From positions 1-64,000 of the forward strand of contig NZ_JAUSUB010000024.1 in NCBI RefSeq assembly GCF_030813235.1: a DNA stretch of 64,000 bases. The letters run 5' to 3'. The first letter of the stretch is position 1. Each line of letters starts with the position of its first letter. Below, piece by piece: positions 44,847 through 54,012 of this stretch. Made by a program: the position numbers and the translations under genes. The notes beneath the pieces are model-generated. The model ran no database searches and was not told the DNA's origin. It saw only the letters and a program-made list of their open reading frames with translations. Source of the stretch: Cytobacillus purgationiresistens (GTDB lineage Bacteria > Bacillota > Bacilli > Bacillales > Cytobacillaceae).

Positions 44847-46021
44847 TTAATTAATCGAGCGGAGTTTTTTAGCTGAGAGCAAGAAAATGATAAAGAAGCA
44901 AATGACGATTGAACCGCTAACTAACAGTATTTGAGATATGGTAATATGAAAAGTTATGGCTATCGAAGTAATCCCATAAGATAACGGAATTAAACCACTG
45001 GAAGCTGTCGACATTAACCCAAAAACTCTACCCATCTTTTGCGGATTAGTTTTTTCTTGTATCATCGTTTTTATTGGGATGTCCCCAGCAGTAATTCAAA
45101 AACCAATTAATGCGAAAGCTATGACGCCTTGCCATAAAGTTGTAACCATACTCAGCAGAACCATCGTAACACCTAAAAAACATAGTTGTCCCAATACAAT
45201 GAAGCCCCTTTTCCGCTTTGGATTAAAAAAACCAATTAAAATGGCGCCTCCGATCATTCCAACAGTTATGGCAATTTCTAATACACTAACGTGAAAGCCA
45301 GTACCTTGCAGCACATCGTTAGCAATGAGCGGAATTGCCATACTCCCTGGACCCGCAATAAAAAAATTCAATGTCATACTTACACATCAAAGTAAAAATG
45401 AGTGTTGTCTTTTTAACATATTGAACTCCTTCCAAGAAATCTTGATAAGGTGACTGGCTTTTCATTGCAACAGCGTTTTTCTCATATTTAATTGCATTTA
45501 TCACGATACTTGTAATGATTAAGCAAAGAGCAACAATGGGGAAAATGAATTGATAGGAGACCGTTTCAATTAATAGTGCACCGATGATTGGACCTGCAAT
45601 GAACACTGTTTGATTTGTCGTTTGAAGAATTGAATTTCCCCTTAATAACTGCTCCTTAGATAGGATATTAGGCAGCATCGATTGGTTTCATCTATTATCC
45701 CAAAGATTGTGGCAAACACCAACACTGTAGAAATGTTCAGTTGCCCAATATAGAAAACGATTCCCATCCCGATCGAGCAGTACTCCTCTGGTTAAAAGAG
45801 AATAAAACATGATTTTCACTCTATTAAGCTTATCGGCATACTCCCAACCAAGATCGCTGATTGAGTTCATTGATGACATTCCATGTCTCAGTCATAAGAT
45901 AGATAGAAAAAGATAATCCTGAAACAATGCCAGCAATCCATAGTAATAAAAAGTCTTTATTTGCAAATCATGATGGAGCAGCGGAAGGATCTTCAGCTAC
46001 TATCTTAGCGTCCTGGGACAT
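44847..46021 (-). pseudogene. Degraded MFS efflux transporter
   Basis: ATG at 46021 follows AAGGAGGATTAAT and reads SQDAKIVAEDPSAAPS, then an in-frame TGA, then FANKDFLLLWIAGIVSGL. Further pieces are LRGNSILQTTNQTVFIAGPI in another frame and GFFNPKRKRGFIVLGQL. A second in-frame TGA at 45098-45096 splits FALIGF from ITAGDIPIKTMIQEKTNP. These are parts of a macrolide-efflux-like MFS protein of about 410 residues. At least two nonsense codons and two frameshifts make it non-functional. It was coupled to the regulator upstream (2-bp gap). Confidence 0.85.
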
Positions 46022-46022
46022 A

Positions 46023-46623
46023 TTAATCCTCCTTATTCGGTTCGCTTTTCTTATTTTCCTCAAAATAAGGGTCATCGATTTGAAAGCCTAGAGTTGTAAG
46101 GTAATAGAAGTTTCCGACTTTATCTTCCATACCTTTGAATTCATCTATTAACTCCCTGTATTTTCTAAGTCATTCAATAAATTGTTCTTCAGTAGCCCTC
46201 GTTTCTAGCTGCATCGATATTAATGGCAGTCCTTCCTGCTTAGATCCTGCAAAATCAAATGCTTCTTCTGGTGCAGTCAATGCCCTAATTCGTGCACGTG
46301 ATTAATTCTTTGTAGTAGTTACCTACATCATCAATATAAGGCAATATTTTCTCACTTGGTATGTAGCCTTTAGCTGTTGCTTTATAATACTTTTGAAGAA
46401 CACCTCCTTTTTCTTCCGTTCTTATGATTTCCACAAACTGATGCTTTTCTAATTCGAAAGCATAATGCACTTTTGATCTTGGCACTTCTAATATTTCTGA
46501 AAGATTTTGTCCCGTATAAGATTGTTCAAGTAATAGAGATATTATTTTGGTTCTAAATGGATCACTCACTGCTTTTAATTGTTGGAGGTCTTCAATAATC
46601 ATATATGACTTTTGTGATGACAT
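46023..46623 (-). pseudogene. Degraded ArsR-type (winged-helix) regulator
   Basis: From 46623 the frame encodes an ArsR/HTH_20-like DNA-binding domain (LKAVSDPFRTKIISLLLEQ, LSEILEVPRSKVHYAFELEK) and reaches YYKELI, where it shifts; the continuing frame reads ARIRALTAPEEAFDFAGSKQ and later KVGNFYYLTTLGFQIDDPYF to a stop at 46023. That second part has an in-frame TGA (EEQFIE-stop-LRKYRE). It is the regulator of the adjacent MFS pseudogene, decaying together with it. The N-terminal 112 codons could still yield a DNA-binding fragment. Confidence 0.8.
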
Positions 46624-46990
46624 ATTTCCCTCTCCTTTACAATAAATTCACATTAGGAAAAAGTTGTCAATTCAATTATCTGATTATTTTTATAAATCAG
46701 GATGTATATTGTATAATCTACTATGCTTTCATACGAAATAATTTATATCTAGCTTCACCTTTTTCAGCTTTAAAATCTAATTATTACTCTCATGAAATTA
46801 CGAAGAATTTCAACAAAATTAATAGAAGTCACAAATTCGGTAACATATTCTCCCTATCCCTATTTCTTAAATTTACGTTAACTTACCAATTTAGCTACAA
46901 AAAAACCCTCCAAGTAAACTTTTGAGTACAAGTTTCCCTGTCCTCAGTTTACCTAAAGGGGATTGTGTCATTTATATTAGCTTGTTTTTC
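46624..46990. other. Intergenic region without recognised gene
   Basis: AT-rich. An open plus-strand frame (46605-46925) has Phe/Tyr-rich random-looking sequence and no ribosome site. A weak hairpin AAACTT/AAGTTT (about 46916-46935) might help terminate the BASS transporter operon on the minus strand. Confidence 0.4.
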
Positions 46991-47971
46991 TTACACTTGT
47001 TTACTATCTCCAACTGGTACATCCACTTTTGCAGTTGACTGATCCTTTACCGGTCTCTTAGCCCAATAGGTAGCTAAGATTGGACCAGAGATATTATGCC
47101 AAACAGCTCCTAGTGCACTCGGGATTGCAGCTACTGGACCAAAGTGGGCAGTTGCTAACGCAACACCTAAACCTGAGTTTTGCATACCAACTTCAATTGA
47201 TATCGCTCTTCTTGTTCCTTCATCTAGCTTAAGTGCAACCGCAGCAATATACCCTAAGAACAGTCCTGCCGCATTATGAAGAATAACTGCTAGAAATACG
47301 ATTAGTCCTGCAGTGGCGATTTTACCAGCATTTCCTGCAACAACTGCAGTTACAATAATAATAATCGCGGCTACTGATATAAGCGGGATTACATTTAAGC
47401 TTTTTTCTACGGTAGTTGGAAGTAATTTTTTCACGATTAAACCTAGAACAATTGGAACGATAATTACCTGAAAAATCGATAGGAACATTGATATTGGATC
47501 AACTGGCATCCATTGACCTGCCAACCCTAATAAAATAAGTGGTGTGGCTATCGGTGCAACTAATGTTGATACTGAAGTCATTGCAATAGAGAGTGCTACA
47601 TTCCCTTTCGCTAAATAAACCATGACATTCGAGGCAGTCCCGCCCGGTACTGATCCGAGAAGTACCAGACCTGCAGCAAGCGCTGCTGGTAATTGCAATA
47701 AATAAGCAATGGCAAATGCAGTTAAAGGCATGATGGTATATTGAGCTATTAGTCCAATAATTACTGGCATTGGGTTTGTTAAAATGATTTTAAAGTCGAC
47801 TGCCTTAAGGGTTAATCCCATTCCAAACATGACAACGCCGAGTAAGATTGTTATATAGCCGCCAAACATTAAGAATGCTTCAGGAACTAAGAAAGCAATA
47901 ACGGCTGCTAATATTACCCAAACAGCGAAATATTTGCCCGCAATATTGCTAATGGCTTCAAGTATTTTCAT
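46991..47971 (-). CDS. Bile acid:sodium symporter (BASS) family transporter
   Basis: A 326-residue protein with about 9-10 helices. The markers GGTASNVMVYLAKGNVALSIAM and EVGMQNSGLGVALATAHF are the crossover motifs of the BASS/YocS/PanS family of Na+-coupled carboxylate transporters. It overlaps the glcD-type gene by 4 nt, so both are translated together. This coupling suggests it brings in the 2-hydroxyacid that the oxidase uses; plant BASS6 carries glycolate, which makes glycolate a reasonable guess. Confidence 0.85.
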   Translation of the reverse strand: MKILEAISNIAGKYFAVWVILAAVIAFLVPEAFLMFGGYITILLGVVMFGMGLTLKAVDFKIILTNPMPVIIGLIAQYTIMPLTAFAIAYLLQLPAALAAGLVLLGSVPGGTASNVMVYLAKGNVALSIAMTSVSTLVAPIATPLILLGLAGQWMPVDPISMFLSIFQVIIVPIVLGLIVKKLLPTTVEKSLNVIPLISVAAIIIIVTAVVAGNAGKIATAGLIVFLAVILHNAAGLFLGYIAAVALKLDEGTRRAISIEVGMQNSGLGVALATAHFGPVAAIPSALGAVWHNISGPILATYWAKRPVKDQSTAKVDVPVGDSKQV

Positions 47972-49386
47972 TGAGATTCACCCTGTCCTTTGGTTTTAAT
48001 AATTTTGTTGGGATTTAAGATATTGTTTGGGTCAAGGACTGATTTTATTTTTTCCATCACCCTTAAGGCTTTGCCATGCTCTTTTTCTTGGTACTTTTGT
48101 TTCCCAATGCCAACACCATGCTCGCCAGTACAAGTGCCCCCTCTTTCCAAAGCATACATAACGATCATTTCATTGAACTTCTCTGCAGACTTAATTTCTT
48201 CAGGGTTATCTAAATCCAGCATAATGAGAGCGTGGAAATTCCCATCGCCGACATGGCCGGTAATGCCTCCAGTAAGGTTAAGTGCTTGCAATCCTTCTCT
48301 TGAATGACTGATTGCCCCAGCGAGTTCAGAAATAGGAACACAAACATCCGTTACCATTAGTTTTCTACCAGGATAGCCATGAACATATGCATAGGCTAAG
48401 TTGTGACGAGCATCCCATAATTGGTTGCGTGCAGCAGTATCCGTTTCAAACTCGATGCCATCACAGTTGTGATCCGCCACAATTACTTTCATAAATTCTA
48501 CATCCTGAGTTAAACCAGCCTCATTCCCATGAAACTCTAAGAAAAGTGTAGGCTGTTCCTTATACGATGTTTCGCTGAATAAATTTACCTGATGGATAGA
48601 CTCCTCGTCTACAAGCTCTACACGCGCAATCGGAATGCCTGCCTGCAAGATACTAACAACCGCGCCTACCGCGTCATCCACTGTTTTGAAGGTCGCTCGA
48701 CCAGCCATTGTAAATTCAGGAATACCATAAACCCTCAAGGTTAACTCGGTAAAGCAGCCTAATGTACCTTCTGAGCCGATAAATAGCCCGTTCAGATGGT
48801 AGCCGGAGGATGATTTAGCAGCTAGGCTTCCTGTATGTATGATTTCTCCATCAGCAAGCACTACCTCTAAATCACGGACTTGATCGCGCATCACGCCGTA
48901 TTTCACAGATGTTGTCCCACTTGCATTTGTTGCCGCCATTCCTCCAAGGGTTGCATCTGCCCCAGGATCAACTGGGAAAAACAAGCCATATTTCTTCAGT
49001 TCTTTATTTAATTGCGACCGTGTCACACCAGGTTGAACCTTCACAAGAAAATTATCTTCTCTTACTTCCAAAACTTTATTCATTAACGAAAAATCTATCG
49101 TAATCCCATGCTCATATGGAATTGTATGTCCTTCCAAACTTGAACCAACTCCAAATGGAACAACTGGCACTTGATATTTTTGTGCAAGTCTCATAACGTC
49201 GCTTACTTCATCTGCTGAAGTTGGAAAGACCACTAAATCAGGTAAACTTGCAGTATGGTAAGATTCATCCTTACTATGCTGCTCTAAAATGGTCTGATTC
49301 GTCGTTACTTGTTCCCTCGGCAAAAAACTAAGTAAAGCGCTTACTAATTCTTCTTTTGCTGCTTCATTCTCATGAGCTGTCTTCAT
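47968..49386 (-). CDS. glcD: FAD-linked 2-hydroxyacid oxidase, GlcD type
   Basis: A 472-residue flavoprotein of the FAD_binding_4/FAD-oxidase_C group (glycolate oxidase subunit D or D-lactate dehydrogenase). The FAD region VVPFGVGSSLEGHT and DPGADATLGGMAATNASGTT (about 80-160) and the C-terminal GGTCTGEHGVGIGKQKY are diagnostic. It oxidises a D-2-hydroxyacid such as glycolate or D-lactate, with electrons going to a partner or quinone. There is no glcE/glcF beside it; the lutA/lutB Fe-S proteins are 6 kb away. A LutR-type regulator is divergent. Confidence 0.87.
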   Translation of the reverse strand: MKTAHENEAAKEELVSALLSFLPREQVTTNQTILEQHSKDESYHTASLPDLVVFPTSADEVSDVMRLAQKYQVPVVPFGVGSSLEGHTIPYEHGITIDFSLMNKVLEVREDNFLVKVQPGVTRSQLNKELKKYGLFFPVDPGADATLGGMAATNASGTTSVKYGVMRDQVRDLEVVLADGEIIHTGSLAAKSSSGYHLNGLFIGSEGTLGCFTELTLRVYGIPEFTMAGRATFKTVDDAVGAVVSILQAGIPIARVELVDEESIHQVNLFSETSYKEQPTLFLEFHGNEAGLTQDVEFMKVIVADHNCDGIEFETDTAARNQLWDARHNLAYAYVHGYPGRKLMVTDVCVPISELAGAISHSREGLQALNLTGGITGHVGDGNFHALIMLDLDNPEEIKSAEKFNEMIVMYALERGGTCTGEHGVGIGKQKYQEKEHGKALRVMEKIKSVLDPNNILNPNKIIKTKGQGESQ

Positions 49387-49410
49387 AATATTCTCTCCCT
49401 TAACTGAAAT

Positions 49411-49526
49411 GCGGAAGGGCCTTGCTCAGCCCCGACAAGCATAAGGCGCGTAAGAAATGATGGTTGATCTTTATCTTCAATTCTTACGTGACTTATGATC
49501 TCGAGGGGCTAGGCCCTGCAGCTGGA
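49411..49526. repeat. GC-rich long imperfect palindrome, copy 1
   Basis: Nested inverted arms: GGGCC/GGCCC, AGCCCC/GGGGCT, CATAAG/CTTATG and GTAAGAA/TTCTTAC, folding into one stem of about 115 bp. It resembles copy 2 at 49538-49640. This GC-rich element type (with CTCAGCCCCGACAAGC) recurs in Bacillus genomes. Confidence 0.75.
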
Positions 49527-49537
49527 CAATCTGAAAT

Positions 49538-49640
49538 GCGGAGGTGGCTTGCTCAGCCCCGACAAGCTTAAGACGCGTAGGAAGGGAAGGTTGTTCTTTA
49601 CCTTTCATTCCATGACCTCGTGGGGCTAGCCACCGCAGCT
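49538..49640. repeat. GC-rich long imperfect palindrome, copy 2
   Basis: GCGG-GGTGGCT pairs with AGCCACCGC, and AGCCCC with GGGGCT. The left third (GCTCAGCCCCGACAAGC) is nearly identical to copy 1, while the loop arms differ. Two copies lie in direct orientation in the glcD/regulator promoter region. Confidence 0.75.
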
Positions 49641-49657
49641 GAAATCATCAGAGCCTG

Positions 49658-49713
49658 GACCAATTATTTAAATTTTTTAAAAATTGGTCTAACATGTACT
49701 AATTGTACTAAAT
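49658..49713. promoter_or_regulatory. Probable GntR/LutR-type operator and promoter region
   Basis: GACCAATT (49658-49665) and AATTGGTC (49682-49689) form an inverted repeat. The right arm leads into TGGTCTAACAT, which fits the FadR-subfamily consensus TNGTNNNACNA at all fixed positions but the last. Direct repeats TGTACTAA (49695-49713) follow. The position between glcD and the regulator supports autoregulation; binding is untested. Confidence 0.45.
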
Positions 49714-49801
49714 AATCAGAAAAAATCAATATTTAAAATTTTTAAAATTGAATAGTTTTAACAGTTTCTGTATGATGAATCAGAAGGAGTGACCTTAAAT
49801 A

Positions 49802-50530
49802 ATGGAACCGCCTAAGAAGAAGATTTACAAAGTTATTGCTGAACAAATTAATCAATATATACTCTCAGAAAACCTTTGTATTGGGGATCGCTTACCTCCT
49901 GAAAGAGAATTGGCCATCCAATTTAATTCAAGCAGGACCTCTGTTAGAGAAGCTCTTAGAAAGCTAGAGATAAAAGGAATTCTTGAGATAAAACAAGGAA
50001 GCGGCACTTATATTAAATCATTGGACCAATTACACCCAACAGAAAAAATGACTTCAGCTGTCTCTCAGGCAGATAAAACAAATATTTATGAAATGCTTGA
50101 TTTAAGACGGGTTCTAGAAGTTGAGTGTGCAGGGCTCGCCTCTGCAAGAGCTACCTCCCAAGATCTCGCCAGAATCCGTGATGCATTGTTGATGATGGAG
50201 CAATCAGAAAATGATGAAAATGGACTTCATGGTGATTTAATTTTTCATTTAAGCATTGTTCAAGCCTCTCATCATTCTATTTTTATTCAGCTCATCGAAA
50301 GCCTGACAAATCATATGAGAGAAACAATTAAAGCTACCCGCAACAACCGATTTGCCGATTCTACCAGGCTGCAAGAAACATTTTATGAACATAGAGAGAT
50401 TTATTTGGCCATTGCTTCTGGAGAAAGTAAGGCTGCTAAAATACTCATGGAAAAGCACATCACCCAAGTCAGAAAAGAATTAACTGAATCTCTATTGAAT
50501 CAAAACGAGAGTAAATATTATTCTTTTTAA
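49802..50530 (+). CDS. GntR/FadR-family regulator, LutR-like
   Basis: A 242-residue repressor. The N-terminal winged helix (about 8-75) includes LPPERELAIQFNSSRTSVREALRKLE and IKQGSGTYI; the C-terminal FCD domain (about 90-230) has metal-site residues in LRRVLEVECAGLA and FHLSIVQASHHSI. Such proteins sense small carboxylates; LutR of B. subtilis controls lutABC in response to lactate. Divergent from glcD-BASS, its probable target; it could also control lutABC at 53-56 kb. ATG after AAGGAG. Confidence 0.85.
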   Translation: MEPPKKKIYKVIAEQINQYILSENLCIGDRLPPERELAIQFNSSRTSVREALRKLEIKGILEIKQGSGTYIKSLDQLHPTEKMTSAVSQADKTNIYEMLDLRRVLEVECAGLASARATSQDLARIRDALLMMEQSENDENGLHGDLIFHLSIVQASHHSIFIQLIESLTNHMRETIKATRNNRFADSTRLQETFYEHREIYLAIASGESKAAKILMEKHITQVRKELTESLLNQNESKYYSF

Positions 50531-50588
50531 TTCATGTGCAGTAGAATATAGTACAAGCAACAAATCATATTGAAGGAGGTATCTTGCT

Positions 50589-51065
50589 TTGGCCACAGTA
50601 TTTGATTTTGAAGTCAAAAAAACGAATGGTGAGATAAAAGCTTTAAAGGATTATGAGGGAAAGCCTCTTCTCATTGTCAATGCAGCCAGCAAATGTGGAT
50701 TGACCCCTCAATTCAAGGGATTACAGGAGCTTTATGATAAGTATGAGGATCAAGGCTTAGAAATCCTCGGTTTTCCTTGCAGCCAATTCAATAATCAAGA
50801 ATTTGAAAATATCGATGAAACTACTGAATTTTGCCAAGTCAACTATGGCGTGTCATTTCCGATGTTTGCAAAAATCGATGTGAATGGCGATAACGCTGAT
50901 CCCCTATTTGCATTTCTAAAGGATGAAAAGAAGGGCGTATTATCAAAAAACATTAAATGGAATTTCACTAAATTCCTCATCGATCAGCATGGTAATGTTG
51001 TGGATCGATATGCGCCAACAACTGAACCTAGCAAAATAGAAGAAGATATAGCAAAACTTCTGTAA
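50589..51065 (+). CDS. bsaA: Glutathione peroxidase-like protein BsaA
   Basis: Thiol peroxidase of 158 residues. Peroxidatic cysteine 36 lies in [11 protein letters not shown]; the family motifs [12 protein letters not shown] and [10 protein letters not shown] (catalytic Gln and Trp/Asn) follow. In Bacillus such enzymes use thioredoxin or bacillithiol systems, not glutathione. TTG start 9 nt after AAGGAGG. Alone, followed by a terminator. Confidence 0.92.
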   Translation: MATVFDFEVKKTNGEIKALKDYEGKPLLIVNAASKCGLTPQFKGLQELYDKYEDQGLEILGFPCSQFNNQEFENIDETTEFCQVNYGVSFPMFAKIDVNGDNADPLFAFLKDEKKGVLSKNIKWNFTKFLIDQHGNVVDRYAPTTEPSKIEEDIAKLL

Positions 51066-51069
51066 CAGT

Positions 51070-51102
51070 AAAAGGGACCTACTATTTAGGTCCCTTTTTA
51101 GT
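51070..51102 (+). terminator. Terminator of bsaA
   Basis: AAAAGGGACCTA (51070-51081) pairs with TAGGTCCCTTTT (51087-51098), with a T run after it. Confidence 0.93.
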
Positions 51103-51129
51103 TGCGGTCATTTTTGGGGTCGATGGTTA

Positions 51130-52110
51130 AAATTGATTCAGCGACTTTTTCGATATTATCAGCGATAATCCGATTTTATCAGCAACTTTTTCGTTTTATC
51201 AGCGATAATTCCTTTTTATCAGCGATTTTTCTTTTACAGCTAAAAACTTGCTATCTTCTATATGTTGTCCGATATCCTTTTTTCGTTAAAATCCCTTACT
51301 ATTTTTCCAACTGGAACTATATCAGCGATTTTTTGAATTTATCGGCGATAATCCCTTTTTATCGGCGACTTTTTCGATTTTATCAGCGATAATGCGATTT
51401 TATCGGCGATTTTTCTTTTACAGCTAAAAACTCGCTATCTTCTATATGTTGTCCGCTACTTTTTTCGTTAAAATCGCTTACTATTTTTCCAACTGAAGCT
51501 ATATCAGCGATTTTTTGAATTTATCGGCGATAATCCCTTTTTATCAGCGACTTTTTCGATATTATCAGCGATAATCCGATATTATCGGCGATTTTTCTTT
51601 TACAGCTAAAAACTCGCTATCTTCTATATGTTGTCCGATCCTTTTTTCGTTAAAATTGCTTATTATTTTTCCAACTGGAACTATATCAGCGATTTTTTCA
51701 ATTTATCAGCGATAATCCCTTTTTATCAGCGATTTTTTCGATTTTATCAGCGATAATCCGATTTTATCGGCGATTTTTCTTTTACAGCTAAAAACTCGCT
51801 ATCTTCTATAAATTGTCCGCTACTTTTTTCGTTAAAATTGCTTACTATTTTTCCAACTGAAGCTATATCAGCTATTTTTTAAATTTATCGGCGATAATCC
51901 CTTTTTATCAGCGATTTTTTCGATTTTATCAGCGATAATCCGATTTTATCGGCGATTTTTCTTTTACAGCTAAAAACTCGCTATCTTCTATAAATTGTCC
52001 GCTACTTTTTTCGTTAAAATCGCTTACTATTTTTCCAACTGAAGCTATATCAGCGATTTTTTAAATTTATCAGCGATAATCCGATTTTATCAGCGATACT
52101 TCTTTTTTAA
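51130..52110. repeat. Compound tandem array: 182-bp superunits with 20-bp TATC(A/G)GCGAT sub-repeats
   Basis: CTTTTACAGC occurs at 51231, 51415, 51597, 51779 and 51961, so the superunit is 182-184 bp, nearly five copies. Each superunit has about five TATCAGCGAT/TATCGGCGAT motifs 20-21 bp apart (for example 51502, 51522, 51542, 51563, 51583) and a unique piece of about 80 bp with CTCGCTATCTTCTATA. TTATC-AGC-GATAA is itself a short inverted repeat. Open frames in it are not genes. It lies between two convergent terminators. Confidence 0.93.
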
Positions 52111-52144
52111 AGCCAAAATGAGTTTCACGGCAATGAAAAACGTC

Positions 52145-52179
52145 CGCAAACAAAAAAGGAACCTATAATTATAGGTTCC
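52145..52179 (-). terminator. Terminator of proline dehydrogenase
   Basis: GGAACCTATAA (52158-52168) pairs directly with TTATAGGTTCC (52169-52179), a perfect palindrome; on the minus strand TTTTTTGTTTG follows. It ends 7 bp before the stop codon side. Confidence 0.92.
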
Positions 52180-52186
52180 CTCCTGT

Positions 52187-53164
52187 TTATTGCTCTTTAT
52201 TTTTTTTAGACAATCTGCCTAAAAGGAACGCACCGGCAGCAACGCCAAGTACTGTGTTTGTCTTTTTATTAAATACTTGTTTAGCAACTAAGTTTAAGTT
52301 TTGCGGTCTTTCTGCAAGACGGCGCATGTAGTAACCATACCAGTCGTCGCCAAATGGAATATACGTACAGAAGTTATATCCTTCTTTAGCTAACTCCAGC
52401 TGCATTTCTTTGCGGAAACCATAAAGCATTTGGAACTCAAACTTATCATTTGAAATTTCATGTTTTTTCACAAAACGTTTCACATGATTAATTACGTTAT
52501 GGTCATGTGTAGCAATGGATGTGAACTTACCATTCAACAAATGATGTTCAATCAGTTTGATATAGTTCTTATCGATTTCCTCTTTGGATGTATAGGCAAC
52601 ATCTGCTGGTTCTTTATAAGCACCTTTTACAATGCGAAGACGATAGTTTTTGTACTGCTCGATGTCTTCAGCCGCTCTGTAGAAATAGGCTTGAATAACT
52701 GTACCAATGTTGTCATACTCTTTAGATAGCTCGTCCAATAAGTCGAAAGAAGGCTGAAGGCGATCATGATCTTCCATATCGAAATTAATGAAGATACCAT
52801 AACCATATGCTTTAGCTACAATTTCTTTTAAATTATCCAAGCAAAAGGAGTAATCGATGTCGAGCCCAAGCTGTGAAGGTTTTAAAGAAATATGGGCATC
52901 TACTTTACTCTCATGAATAGCTTCAACTACTTCAAGAATTTGTTCTTTTGCTGCTGTCGCATCTTCTTTCTTCATTACGAATTCTCCAAGATTGTCGACA
53001 GTGCAAGAGATACCATGAGCATTAAGCTCTTTAATGCTATTAATCGCTTCAGCAATATTCGTCCCTGCAACAACACTTTGAGCACCTAATTTTAGGCCGT
53101 ATTTTTTTGCAGCTGTATTGAGAAACTGATTTTTGGATAGACCAATAAATAGATCTTTCAGCAT
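52187..53164 (-). CDS. Proline dehydrogenase
   Basis: FAD enzyme that oxidises proline to pyrroline-5-carboxylate, 325 residues. The TIM-barrel motifs FDMEDHDRLQPSFDLL, RIVKGAYKEP, THDHNVINHV, FQMLYGFR and the C-terminal YYMRRLAERPQN (substrate carboxylate site) are all present. No P5C dehydrogenase gene is adjacent. The C-terminal 30 residues include a small hydrophobic stretch, suggesting membrane contact. It completes the proline pathway begun by putP at 5.5 kb. It may be the PutB or the FadM-like paralogue. Confidence 0.93.
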   Translation of the reverse strand: MLKDLFIGLSKNQFLNTAAKKYGLKLGAQSVVAGTNIAEAINSIKELNAHGISCTVDNLGEFVMKKEDATAAKEQILEVVEAIHESKVDAHISLKPSQLGLDIDYSFCLDNLKEIVAKAYGYGIFINFDMEDHDRLQPSFDLLDELSKEYDNIGTVIQAYFYRAAEDIEQYKNYRLRIVKGAYKEPADVAYTSKEEIDKNYIKLIEHHLLNGKFTSIATHDHNVINHVKRFVKKHEISNDKFEFQMLYGFRKEMQLELAKEGYNFCTYIPFGDDWYGYYMRRLAERPQNLNLVAKQVFNKKTNTVLGVAAGAFLLGRLSKKNKEQ

Positions 53165-53249
53165 AGCGATTACTCCTTATCATATAAAATTTCTACCGTA
53201 TTAGTATATCATAATAAAATAATAAAACTTATTGTGCGAATTTTTATTT

Positions 53250-53285
53250 ATTTCAAAAAGTCATACTCCTTAAAAGAAGTATGAC
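53250..53285 (-). terminator. Terminator of the lut operon
   Basis: GTCATACT (53260-53267) pairs with AGTATGAC (53278-53285), extended by CTT/AAG; on the minus strand TTTTTGAAATAA follows. It lies 11 bp after lutC. Confidence 0.85.
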
Positions 53286-53295
53286 ACCAGAGAAA

Positions 53296-54012
53296 TTATA
53301 AATCCTCTATGACTATATAAGTGGCATTGATTGGTCCGTGAACACCGACGACTAAGTTCATTTCTATATCGGCAGAATTACTCGGTCCAGTTATAAAATT
53401 AATGCATGAAGCAAGCTTGCCTTCTTCGATTGTCTTTTTTCTTATCAACCTTGCAGCTTGGGTCATCCGCGGGACAATCGAACTTTTAGCTATAAGAATG
53501 ATCGATTTCATTGGCAAGAAGCTGACTGTTCTTCCTTTGTCTTTACTGCTAAATAGGACTGCAGTTCCTGATTCTGCCAAAGTAATATCACTAATGGTTA
53601 AGCCAATATTTGCTTGTTCAGCATATGGAATGTTTTCATGCTCCCTAGAGGCATCCCATTCATGGAACTCCATTCCTTGGCCAGACCATTCTTTAAATAA
53701 ATTTGCTACTCCATATTCAGTAAAGCGCACATCTCGCCAAGCAACAATTGGCCCCCCGCCATATTCTGATACGCGAGTTTGCAATGTTTCCAATAAACCC
53801 TGCTTTGTAGTAACAATTAAGTCAGTATGGATTAGAATACATTGTTTTTTTAATACATCCAACAGCTCATCCTTGCTGGCGTCCTTCAACACTTTATCCT
53901 GAGGATGATAGCTCCAGTTTGGTTTGTCAACCTCTGTTAATGGTTGATCTCGGCCAAGCCGACCAGCAATCTTATTAAGAAAAGCCTCTCTATTGTGTAT
54001 CGTTCCTGTCAT
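53296..54012 (-). CDS. lutC: L-lactate utilization protein LutC
   Basis: About 238 residues, LUD domain (YkgG/LutC family), part of the LutABC iron-sulfur L-lactate dehydrogenase complex. Conserved blocks: [20 protein letters not shown] and [28 protein letters not shown] at 54012 follows AAAGGGGAAG and overlaps lutB by 23 nt; the earlier in-frame start at 54051 lacks a site. Confidence 0.93.
   Translation of the reverse strand: MTGTIHNREAFLNKIAGRLGRDQPLTEVDKPNWSYHPQDKVLKDASKDELLDVLKKQCILIHTDLIVTTKQGLLETLQTRVSEYGGGPIVAWRDVRFTEYGVANLFKEWSGQGMEFHEWDASREHENIPYAEQANIGLTISDITLAESGTAVLFSSKDKGRTVSFLPMKSIILIAKSSIVPRMTQAARLIRKKTIEEGKLASCINFITGPSNSADIEMNLVVGVHGPINATYIVIEDL

Noticed and set aside
46605..46925. 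106-codon plus-strand ORF
   Set aside because: No ribosome site, AT-rich random composition, and it begins within the opposite-strand regulator remnant.
51102..51392. Open reading frame of 96 codons in the 182-bp array
   Set aside because: It is made of translated TATCAGCGAT repeats and begins inside the bsaA terminator.
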